The notes below the pieces were generated by a model. It had not been told where the DNA came from, did not search any database, and worked only from the letters and a program-made list of their open reading frames with translations. Positions 1 to 9,900 of a DNA stretch of 64,000 nt are shown here, piece after piece; within the stretch, counting starts at the first letter, position 1; each line of letters begins with the position of its first letter. Location of the stretch: NCBI GenBank assembly GCA_964035575.1, contig OZ037925.1, positions 1,116,001 through 1,180,000 on the forward strand. The letters are read 5' to 3'. The position numbers and the translations under genes were made by a program. This DNA is from Rhynchopus sp. YZ270_cl-10 (lineage: Eukaryota; Euglenozoa; Diplonemea; Diplonemida; Diplonemidae).

Positions 1-3000
1 GGTACCGGGTGGGGCTTTGTCTGTGCAGGCACCAGCGCACCCCCCTCCGCCGTGCACAATGTAGTCAACAGCATCCGCCACCGTGCTGTTCTCCCTGAAG
101 AGGTTGCTGTGGCGGCTGTGTGCCGCACGGCAGTGGATATGGAGGTGCATATGCAGGAGACGCGGGGGTGTTTGCTGCTGTGCAGCAGCGTGGTGCTTGG
201 CGAGCGTTCTGTGGGGAACAGCGCCGACGTTGCCGCTTTAGTGAGCGACGTTCTCCAAACCCTCCCACACACCCCCGACCGCCGCCACTTCGCCTCAGAG
301 CTCCGCCGGCATCTGACCCACATCTCCTCCTCCTCCCACAGCCTCAGCGCCTTCTTCTCCTCCTGCCCCAAAAACTTTACTGCAACGCAATACCCAAAAC
401 AGCGTGCGCCACTCCTCCACACCGTCGCGCCGTCACCTATCATCATCTTCCTCCGCCGCCTCGCGGTCCAATGGCAGGCAGCAACCTTCCGCGAGCAGTC
501 CCTTCTCTGGACCTCCATAAACACAGCACCCTTTTGCAGCTCTCTGCTGCAGGAGCTGCAGGCCTACGTTGACAACATTCCTCAAGACGAGGAGGAGGAG
601 GAGGAAGAGGAGGAAGAAAGCGAGGAGGACTCTCTCCCCGATCTCCCCGACATTCTCAATGAAGGGGCCAGTTGTGTTGACATCGCGTTGAAGGCGAAGA
701 GAAGCGGATGTGTCTCGGTTCTCCAAGAGGCCCCTGCTGCGCACGAGGCGCAGCATATTTCAGACTCGCTCCGTAGGGGTCTCTGCAGCGCTACCTCATT
801 TGATGCAAGCAAGACAAATCTTCTGTCAGAGCGTGATTCATTTCTGCGTTTTTTGCATCTCAGTGAAACCGGACATCGTCCTGCCGCGGTCGAATGCTGT
901 CTTGACGTCTTCAACGCTTTTATGGCAGCCAACCCTGAAGTTCTCTCTCACACCACCGCACCACAAAAGCTTCAACAACAACCCCCTGCAGGAAACGCAA
1001 CAAGACAGCCTCATACCGATATCTTAGGAGCCCCTGCTGGGGTTGGGTTGCGTTTTATTGACGCAGTTGACGCAGCATGGAATGGATCCCCTTCAGAGCA
1101 GGACCACAAAACCGCGCCAGATCCTGGAAGCAAAGTGCCTATCAAATCGCTTTGCGGGATGGTACTGCTTCACCTCGCCTATTTGCATTGTAAATTCAGC
1201 GATGCGGCGGCAGCAAAGCTATGCGTCGACGAAGCTATCAAGGCTGGTCTCAACCTAGGAAACCCTGCCCTTATCGCAGCTGCTTGCTATTTGAATGTGG
1301 TCCTCTCCCTCAAATCTGCGGCAACGATTAGAACTATAGCAACAAAACCACAGACAGGGTTCGCGAATATCCCTGGAGTGGACGCAGAACAGAGTAACAC
1401 CGCCCATCCACACAAAGGAAGCCACCCGGTTCGTGAGGCGGTGGATGAGTTGTTGTATGGTCTGAGGGTTGCGGGTGGTGCAGCGCCTGCTGTGCATGCG
1501 CAGTTGTATTTGGCGCTAGCGTTTTTGAGTTTTCATGCGCCAGTGTTTGTGTCTACACGGCAAGAGGATTTGGCGGATTTCTTACCAGGTTTGCGGCGTG
1601 ACGTGTATTGCATGCAGCATCATTCCTCAGGGCAGAATGTAAGCAGCACTGCGGATGGTGCTGTAGGGATTCCTTCATATGCTGCATACTACCATAAGTC
1701 GCATAGGCAGGGGAGTAGTATTGGTGGGGTGATTGGCGCAACGCTTGCAGGGGACGCACCAAACAGCATTGCAGGCGCCGCTGCAGCGAACGCTGCCACC
1801 GCCGCGCAGAATTTCTTTGCGCAGTATAATGAAGGTGGACAGCAGGGCGAGGACATCCAAGCGCTTCTCTGCAGTCCCAGGGCGGGGTGGGCGTGGGGTG
1901 GGATGGGTGGCGAAGGGTTGCCAAGCCCACATGCGGCGAGCGTTCTCTCTGCACTCCGGGAGGCGTTGCTCCACACTGCATCAAGCAACGCTGCCGCCAC
2001 AGCGTGTACACGGGTATCAGAGCAGTTCTCTACGTCGGGACAGAATGGGTACTCCCCTCTAACGCATACCTCTCGATGGGCACATGCTACAGCAACGCTG
2101 TTGAAGGCGCAGTTGTACGAAGCGATTGGACTGCATGATTTGAGTTTGGCATATCTCAATGAAATGGTGGCGGGAAGTGAAGTGGCGTTGGTACGCATGA
2201 ATGAAGACGGCTTTGTGCGGCGCGGAATGCCGCTGGAGGAGCGCAACGCACGTCTGCAGCGTGTCCTGCACCTTCTGTTTGTACGCATGGATGTGATGGG
2301 GGCGGTGGCGGAGGTGCTCCTGGTACACCAGGAGACGGACCGTCCCGAGCGTCAGCCTATCGTGCAGCAGGCCCTTGCCTGTGTATATGCAGTGTATCTC
2401 GCAGACTTCTGTGACAACCCTGCTGCCGCCGCTGCCATTCTCACACACTTCGCCGAAGTTGACAAACAGTGGTTCGCCACCCCCGACATGCCAGTCGTCT
2501 TTGCACCATGGATGCAATGGCTGCATATCAAATGCCTGCTGCACCCAGCACTCTGCGATAGGGAGCATGCACTGCGGGAGTGTCTTTCGTGCATCGATGA
2601 GGCTGTGCGGCTGTCGCTCACTGCGTGGACGACGACCTTCGAGCTGCTTGCGGTTGAGGTATGCACTTGACATCTTAAGAACCTTTTCTTCACTTTCATC
2701 CCTTCACAGATCCACCTCCTCTGCGCCTCTGACGGCATGATGGGGTGCTACCTCATGAACGCCCTGCGTGGTGCCTCCGCCGTAGACCTTGCACCCTCAC
2801 GCGCAGAGGCGCTGCTTCTCTCCTGCGAGCACCACCTCGCCCTGCACGACCTCGCAAAGGCACACTCCGCACTCACAGAGGTCAACCAACGCCACCTCCT
2901 GCACCTCCGCGCTGATGCCCGCTTCAAACTCCGTGTCCTCTCCGCACAGCTCGCCCTACGTCGTGCCGATGACAGCTTCAACGGCGGTGCCTTCTTTGGT

Positions 3001-3450
3001 CACACACCCACCACCACTACTCCCCCCACCACCGCCACCACGGAAGACACAGAAGAGGACTTCCTTGCAGACGCAACGTGGCTCTCAGAAGGGCGTGTAG
3101 AGGAAGGCGTGGCGGTGTATGATAGTGGCGGGAGGGTGGTGGAGGCGAGGTGTGGGGACACACTGCTGCAGGTGGCTTTGGCGCATCTGAATGCGGCAGA
3201 GCGTGGGTGGGTGGGTGCAGCGCCGATGCCTGCACGCATGCGCTTCCAGCTCTATGATGTGCAGGCAGAGGTGTGCCGCTACGCCCTGAGCACCGCCTCT
3301 GTACTGCAATGCGCCAGCGACTCTGCTTGTGAAGACGCAGCGCGTGCGGCGCTGGCATGCCACGAAGAGTACTCCACACCACGTGCCGCAGAAGCAATTG
3401 CTACTACGGAGTCGATTAGTACTGCACTCCGTACATTGTGTCTGGGTTGA
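1..3450 (+). CDS. APC5: APC5-like anaphase-promoting complex subunit (5' partial, 2 exons)
   Basis: The reading frame is open from base 1, so the start lies outside the window. Exon 1 ends at 2658, a 51-nt GT-AG intron follows, and exon 2 runs 2710-3450 in phase, giving at least 1132 residues. The region encoded around 820-1290 has the APC5 pattern of two helical hairpins: a 'FLRFLHL...AVECCLDVF' segment, a low-complexity insert, then 'LLHLAYLHCKFSDAAAAK' and 'DEAIKAGLN'. Known APC5 proteins have the same order, with the phrase 'ALNLAALHCRFGH' at the matching place. Further TPR-like helices follow (about 2080-2200 and 2800-2960). APC5 is a TPR scaffold subunit of the APC/C ubiquitin ligase, which drives mitotic exit in the nucleus and cytoplasm. 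A Glu-rich run lies at 589-630. Another TPR protein remains possible, since overall identity is low. Confidence 0.65.
2659..2709 (+). other. Intron of the APC5-like gene
   Basis: The donor is GAG|GTATGC and the acceptor is a T/C-rich run ending CTTCACAG. Reading through hits a stop at once. Removing 51 nt joins two long GC-rich reading frames in phase 0. Confidence 0.85.
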
Positions 3451-3839
3451 GTTTTTTTTGCATTTTTTTTGGGGGGGAAAGAGGAGGAGGAGAGGTGGAT
3501 AGATAGATCTAGATTTATTTCACTGTTTTAAGAAAAACAAAAGAAAAAGGGGGGTGAAGTAGTAGGTGGCTTGTCTGCAAGAAAAGAGTTTGTGTGGTTT
3601 TGTGCCCCCAAAAAAAAAAAATAGAAACCGAGTAAAAAAGCGATTTGACGTCCAAGAAAATGTTGTCAAATTTAGCAAAAATGACGAAAATGCATTCCCC
3701 CCCAATGTCCTCCACAACAGTGGATAGAAAATACGTATAACCCTCACCATTTCTTTTCCACTTGCCACCTTGACGCAGGACACGCATATTTTAAACCGTT
3801 AGTATTCTTTCTCAGCAAACAACACAAAGACACAACACC
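3451..3839. other. Spacer with homopolymer runs
   Basis: AT-rich spacer with T and A runs. Minus-strand open frames here are low complexity and are not convincing genes. The last 40 nt hold the acceptor for the next gene. Confidence 0.6.
3803..3815 (+). promoter_or_regulatory. Putative trans-splice acceptor for the arabinofuranosidase gene
   Basis: A T/C-rich run ends in CTCAG at 3815. The A-rich leader after it reaches the ATG at 3840 in 24 nt, with no upstream ATG. Trans-splicing is inferred; no leader gene is in the window. Confidence 0.5.
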
Positions 3840-4835
3840 ATGTGGAAGCACCCCCTTGCCCTGGCAGCCCTGGCTGCGACTGCTGCAGCAGGGCCGTGCG
3901 ACATCTACGACGCTGCAGGCACACCCTGCGTGGCTGCGCACAGCACGACACGCGCGCTGTACTCTACGTACGACGGCCCGCTGTACGTTGTGCAGAAGCT
4001 GAGCAACAACGTGAACCTGAGCACCGCTATCTGGACGCTTGGTGCAGGCGGGAAGGCGAACGCCAACACACAGGACTCCTTCTGTTCGGGCCCTGAAGTG
4101 TGCACGATTGTGCGCATCATCGACCAATCACCCCAAGGCAACCACCTGGACCTTGGACCTGCTGGACCTGCAGGACCCATCCCTGACAAGGGCACGGTTG
4201 CGGACAAGCTCCCCCTCACGCTTGGCGGCAGCAATGTGTACGCTGCGTACTTCGAAGGCAAGATGGGCTTCCGCAACGACAACACCACAGGCATCGCGAC
4301 GGGCGACGAGCCTGAGTCTATGTACATGGTGACGTCGGGACGCCACTACAACGGCGGCTGCTGCTTCGACTACGGGAACGCTGAGACCGACCACAAGGAC
4401 GACGGCCAGGGAACCATGGAGGCTATCTACTTCGGCAACAGCACTGGATGGGGCAAGGGTGCAGGAAACGGCCCCTGGGTGATGGCGGACCTCGAGAACG
4501 GTCTGTGGGCAGGCACGGAGCGCGTCAACGCAAACAACACACCGATGGTGTCTGAGTACGTGACGGCGATGGTGAAGGGCAAGGCAGGCAGCTTCTCGCT
4601 GCGTGGTGGCGACGCACAGCAGGGTAAGCTCACGAAGCTCTTCGACGGCGCACGCCCTGCAGGCGGCTACAACCCCATGCGCAAGCAGGGTGCCATCATC
4701 CTCGGCATCGGCGGTGACAACAGCTACCAGTCCATTGGCACCTTCTACGAGGGTGTCATGACACAAGGCTTCTCGACCGATGCAACAGACAACGCAGTGC
4801 AGGCGAACATCGTTGCTGCAGGGTACGGGAAGTAA
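3840..4835 (+). CDS. abfB-like: Secreted GH54 alpha-L-arabinofuranosidase (AbfB catalytic domain)
   Basis: 331 residues. A signal peptide (MWKHPLALAALAATAAA) precedes GPCDIYDAAGTPCVAAHSTT, which matches the mature start of fungal AbfB almost word for word. Family hallmarks appear in order: 'HYNGGCCFDYGNAET' with the vicinal disulfide pair CC, 'MEAIYFGNSTGWG', 'MADLEN' with the predicted nucleophile Glu219, and 'GAIILGIGGDNS' with the predicted acid/base Asp293. The enzyme would release terminal arabinofuranose from arabinan or arabinoxylan outside the cell or in a digestive vacuole. It ends where the fungal catalytic domain ends and lacks the C-terminal arabinose-binding module (CBM42) of fungal enzymes. 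It has no introns. GH54 is mainly fungal and bacterial, so lateral acquisition is likely. Codon composition is like the neighbouring genes, so any transfer is not recent. Confidence 0.95.
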   Translation: MWKHPLALAALAATAAAGPCDIYDAAGTPCVAAHSTTRALYSTYDGPLYVVQKLSNNVNLSTAIWTLGAGGKANANTQDSFCSGPEVCTIVRIIDQSPQGNHLDLGPAGPAGPIPDKGTVADKLPLTLGGSNVYAAYFEGKMGFRNDNTTGIATGDEPESMYMVTSGRHYNGGCCFDYGNAETDHKDDGQGTMEAIYFGNSTGWGKGAGNGPWVMADLENGLWAGTERVNANNTPMVSEYVTAMVKGKAGSFSLRGGDAQQGKLTKLFDGARPAGGYNPMRKQGAIILGIGGDNSYQSIGTFYEGVMTQGFSTDATDNAVQANIVAAGYGK

Positions 4836-4984
4836 ACACAAACACCCTGAAAACACTCAAGAACAAAAAAGAACCTAGTGATGTACAATAAATGAAGCAA
4901 TACTTATCGGCTCCCGCTTCAAGCTGAGGCGATCGCTGCACTAAAAAACAAATGTTCTCCTTTTCGATTTTTTTTTTACCTCTC

Positions 4985-5062
4985 TGGTGCTTTCGGAAGT
5001 CGGTCAACGACCTGTCACGACCTGTCGGTGACCTGTCAATATCGACCCCTCCCGGAGCACCA
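4985..5062. mobile_element. TGGTG micro-element 1 (78 bp)
   Basis: It begins TGGTGCTTTCGG and ends CCGGAGCACCA, an imperfect inverted repeat, and is flanked on both sides by CTCTC. The interior is three copies of a GACCTGTC-type unit plus CAATATCGACC. The flanking pentamer is low complexity, so this copy alone would be weak; it gains weight from the other copies. Confidence 0.65.
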
Positions 5063-5337
5063 CTCTCCTTTTTTTGTTTCCACAACGGAGCGTTAGCAAG
5101 AGACAGAAGATAGTAAGGCTAGATACTCAAGAGTTGAAAGCAATCTTGCTTTGTCATTTATTCAAATTTTATTTGAAAGTATATGAATTTGTCATTTATC
5201 TTTTTGCAGTTAACATCCAAACGAAAATGCTTTTTTTTTTCGGCACAAAAACTGAAGCCAAAAGCAATACAGAGAGAACCAAACCCTTTTTTTTTTCGAC
5301 GTGACTAAGCCCGAGAGGCTTCGGATCATCTATAAAA

Positions 5338-5472
5338 TGGTGCTTTCGGAAGTCGGTCGACGACCTGTCAGCGACGTGTCACGACCTGTCGGCGACCTGT
5401 CAATATCAGGGGGTGTGTGTATAGAGTCCCTGTGTCAGCGACCTGTCAATATCGACCCCTCCCGGAGCGCCA
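5338..5472. mobile_element. TGGTG micro-element 2 (135 bp)
   Basis: It has the same left end as copy 1 (TGGTGCTTTCGGAAGTCGG) and the same right end (CGACCCCTCCCGGAGCGCCA). It is flanked by TAAAA on both sides, a 5-bp target duplication. The interior has more copies of the CGACCTGTC unit than copy 1 and a 30-bp inserted stretch. The two copies differ chiefly in tandem-repeat number. Confidence 0.75.
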
Positions 5473-6050
5473 TAAAACTTTTCTCTTTTTTTAAAACCAA
5501 TTTTTTTCCATTATTTCCCCTCCTTTTCGACAAATGCAAAAGAATAAACAAACCAGTTGTAGTGTGTACCCCAAAGGATACACTAGCCCTATCAGAACAA
5601 AAAGCGAGGGGCAACAGTATTTGGAGTGTACCATTGGTAAGCAATGGTACTTCAATGATATAGGTGAGTGACGACACCTCCCCTTTTTTGCCAGTTGTGT
5701 GTACGTTTTAGGAAGGGCAACTTCCTATTAAGCCCGCCGACTCCATTTTCTTAGAGCTTCCAGGACCGTACATTGCTCCGTTCCCCTAAAAAGGAATGGT
5801 AAAAAAAAGTTTTCAAAAAACAAAAAAAAACCAACGTAACTTACCCCCATATCCCCCTCACTCAGATTCCCCCCCTCCTGTAGCGATCGATGCACGGTGA
5901 TGTTGTTCTCCACCGTGTGGAGAGAACGGATAACTCTTTTTTGTATAACGAGCACAACTAAAAATAAAAAAAGAATACGGCAGAAAACAAGAAAGAGCAG
6001 TTTTGCTCTTTGCTGTTTTGGTTCCTTTTGGAGAAAAATAAGAAATATAT

Positions 6051-6104
6051 TATAGTGGAGTTCATCCTCGGGCTACACTGATACAACCAAGTTTTCAAAG
6101 AAAG
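6051..6104. repeat. Dispersed 55-bp motif, uninterrupted copy
   Basis: It reads TATAGTGGAG, TTCATCCTCGGG, then ACACTGATACAACCAAG and TTTTCAAA. Copies occur at 19633-20137 (split by an insertion), 48004-48052 and 48368-48420. All are preceded by an A-rich run. The middle dozen bases vary and the two ends are conserved. Its nature is unknown. Confidence 0.8.
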
Positions 6105-6889
6105 AGAAAAATGTGTGTGCGCATGGTCCACATGGATAGTGCTTTAGGTACTGTGTGTGCACAGAGGCGCACCACATATCCTAAACCTATCTTACAGTTT
6201 TTCTTTGAAATGCATCTCTCTGGCGCCTTTGCAGCATCCCGCAAAACTACAACAACAAAGTAAGCACCCTCGCTGCTCTGTTGTGGTCCTCTTTTCGATG
6301 TTATGTCACAGAAAACCTGTCTTGTTTAAATAATTACTCGGACATTTTTTTTCGTGTCTTTTTTTTGTTGTGCAAAAGAAAAACCCTACGTAAGGACAGT
6401 TGTTCCCCCTTATGACGAGGGTTTTGCTATTTTTTGTTTACGTCCTCTCTTCCTTGGAAATGTGTTCTGCGCGTGTCTTGCACGTCCATGTGTGCATCCA
6501 TCTTCCGAGTTCCTTTCTGTAAGAGGACATATGAACAAAAAAAAAAACAACCAAATGTTATGTTTAATAGCTACACTAGTATTCCGCTCAATACCGTTTT
6601 TGTTTAACTCTAAGCCAACCGCCCCCTTACCCCCTTTTTTTCCCCTTCTTCGACCCCCCACCCCCGAAAACCCCAAACGACGCCGCTGTGCAGCCCGGTG
6701 CAGGTTTTTGTCAAAAAACCCTGTTTTTCCCCACAACCAACACTTCGCATGCGACGCTGGCGGGAAGTGACTTTGACTCGGGTGAAGACAAGAAAACGAA
6801 CCGTCCTCCCATTTTACAATGACATCGTGTACACACGACACCATATGCCATCTCGTTTACTTCACCGTCATGTAAGCCACCCCATCTCC

Positions 6890-6932
6890 CCCATCCCAAC
6901 ACCTTCCCTAACACCCATATCACCCATACCAG
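6890..6932 (+). promoter_or_regulatory. Putative trans-splice acceptor for the CH-like/coiled-coil gene
   Basis: A long C/T/A-rich run ends in ACCAG at 6932. The next ATG, at 6956, opens the long frame. This supports the downstream start over the upstream in-frame ATGs at 6698 and 6845. Confidence 0.45.
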
Positions 6933-6955
6933 CCTCTACCCCACCTCCCCCACAA

Positions 6956-9900
6956 ATGCGGCTCAGTCGCAGCACCGCAGTATGGCTGGTGGAGCACAGA
7001 GCACTTGCACCACGTGTACTGACCGCCACGACACATGGACAAGAAGCAGACACCGAGACCGTCGCACTGAACCTCCTGGACAGCGATTTGCTGGGCGACG
7101 GGCATGCTGTGCGACGTCTGCTGCTGGCAGTGGGCAGCAACGCCACCACCACCACCACAACCTCCATCCCCGAGCTTCTCTGCACCCCAGATGAGTACTG
7201 CTCCCCCGACGCACGCCACGCGAACTGGCGCATCCTCAAGGACAGCACCACGACCCTCCTCCGCTTCCCCATCACCGACGCACGCATCGCCGACATCGCC
7301 AACGGCGACACCGAGGCACTCTCCTCACTCCTCGACGCCTTCCACCAGCACGTCGTCCAACCAAAGGAAAACAACCCAGGCAACAGCCCCCTCAAAGCCA
7401 AGACCTCCACCACCAAGGCCCGACGCCGCCGGGAGGCCTACACCCACGAAGGCAGCCCCGCTGCGGGGGTGCCGGACAACCGACACGAAAAGCGTGGGAG
7501 CAAGGGTACTGCGACAACACCTGACAACCTCGAACCCGGTGCAGCCACGTCTCCACCACGAAGGGTATGCACGGTACCCTCCGCAGAGCGTCCGTCATGG
7601 GAAGCAGGGGAGGAAGAAGGCACGACAACAACCACCCCTGTTACTCCTACAGGCGAGGTAAGCTTTGACCACCGCAACCGCGCAGCGCTGTTGGATTTGC
7701 AGAAGAAAAGAGAGGCCAAAGCGGCACATGAGTTAGAGCGCAAGCAGGGCGATGACTTACGTCTTGCAAGACAACGGCACGCCCTCAAGCTCAAAATGGA
7801 GAAGGACTTCTGTGCGCGCAAGCGAGAAAGAGAAGAGCAAGCTGCGAAAGCCAAGGCCGCACCACAAGAACCTACCCCAGCTGCACACCACGAAACACCA
7901 GAATCACCACCACGCAGAGCACGTCTCGTTCAAGACCCTCCTAAGCCCGCTGCGGTGCACAAACCACTCAAAAAACCGTCAAATCACACAAACTATCTGC
8001 TCTGTCGTGATGTATTAGAAGAACTGCTAGTGTCTGTTGTCTCTGGGGAGGCTCGACAGCGTTTGGATGAAAAGGAGCGTGTGAGGGAAGAGACGAGGCA
8101 GCTTATACGAGAGAGGAGGAAGGGGAACAAAGACCTCACATCGCAGTCGGCGCAGGCTCCGTTGACGCATGAAACGTTGGAGGAATTGAAGAAAACCCCA
8201 AAACCAACAATTCTGATGGCATTGAGCATCGTGCAGGAGATTGTGCATGAAGCGATCAACACTGCCCATCAGCCGCCCCCAGCGTTGACCCGTCATGATC
8301 GTCCAGTTATTGTAAAGAAAAGAAATGCGTATACCGAAAATAAAAAAGGGTTCGAAGCGCGAGAAAAACTTGACGAAATAAAACGGCAGAAACGGAACAA
8401 AGAGGTGGAGGAGGCTATGGAAAAGGATCGCCGTCGCGAAAAGCGGCAGAAACAGCTTAAAATTCGGTTGGAGGAGGAACGGGGCAAACAGAAGGAGAAG
8501 GAAGAGGCGGAAGCGAACGCTCTTAAGGAACGCCAGGCGCAGGAGGAGCGGAGAATTAAAGTCGAAAATGAAAAAAAAAGTCAGATTGCGGCTGCACATA
8601 AAAAGGAAGTAGAAGAATACAAAAAGAGACGTGAGGAGGAGATTAAGGCGAAGGAGGCTGAAGGGAAGAGCGAGAAGGAGAAGGACGCTCTCAAGGACAA
8701 ACTTCGGGTCCGCGAATGGCAGCAACGCACGCAACAGCCGGAGCAGTCTGCCACTCAACAACTCACCGAGGAATACTCCTTTTCCACCTTCCCTACTGCA
8801 AGCATCGTTGCGCGAAACGAACCCACCCAACACACCCTCGAAGACACCACCGATGGCGACCGCTTTCTCACCGCCACAGAAAACAGTGTAGCCTCTGTTC
8901 TCCGCGACCTCCGTTCGGACCCACTCTCGCTTCTCCCCTCTGTCCAGCACCGTGTCAACAGCCACAAATCGCACAACTCTGTTCGAGTCAAATCAGGTGT
9001 CGGCAGTGGAGTGCTGCACACTACAGAGGGGGTCTCGGTGTGCCATGAGCTAACAGAGTTTCTTAAGTCGCAAAAACAGAAGCAGGTTCAGATGGACGCA
9101 TCCCGAAGGAATCCGAATAATGGAGGATTGTTTGCGGCGAGCGAAGCGTCTTCAAGGAGCAACACAGAGATGGGGAGGAGGGAGAGGCTGCCTCACGCAC
9201 CGAATATAGGGTTGACCTTGGCCGCGAGGGGGCATGCGTTTGACATATGTAATAGAGAGGCTGCACGGTGTCTCGCATCGCACCATCAGTATCCTTCCCC
9301 GCAGGACGCACGCCCCGATTTTCTTGATCCTGCCTTGGGTGTGCACGACTCCTCTTCCGGCCCGCACCTCGCCCTCCCCGACCGTCTCCGCAGCTACGGC
9401 CGCGTCAAACAACGCAGCTTCGAGGCCGTCTTCACACTCACCTCCACCCTCCCCTCCACAGAAGGTACCTTAGACATACCTGACGGCTACCAAAGGATCG
9501 ACCCCTACACCGTTGTGGTCGATGTCATGTGTTGCGACGGCTCTCCACGACTTACCAGAGAGGTTGTCTGTGCAAAGGACATATGCGCAGTGGGGATAGG
9601 CTACGCATCGAAGGTCTTTGTGAGAAAGGAGCTAGCGGGAGGAACGTCAGCGACACCTTCGAAGGTTCATAAAGCAAAAGAGAAGGAGAAGGAGAAGATG
9701 GTGGAGGTGGTGCAAATGGTGGAGACCGTGGTGCTTCTCTTCTGTTCAGACTTTGCTGCAAAGCCTGCGACGCAGCTGCTCACAAAATTCTACAATCTCC
9801 TCAGCCAGGTGGCCCCATCTGAATACCCTGCCGACTCTCTTCCACACATCCCTTCGCCAACCATGCGTCCTAAGAGGCAATCCCTCAAGGCGTCGAAATC

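Larger units (their letters stand above)
4836..6955. other. 2.1-kb spacer with two micro-elements and one dispersed motif
   Basis: No convincing gene. It holds two TGGTG...CACCA micro-elements and the intact dispersed motif at 6051-6104, listed separately. The remainder is AT-rich with T and A runs. Short open frames such as 6354-6770 lack coding character. Confidence 0.6.

Noticed and set aside
3515-3787. Minus-strand 90-codon frame
   Set aside because: Phe/Lys-rich translation of homopolymer-rich spacer; two frames are open at once.
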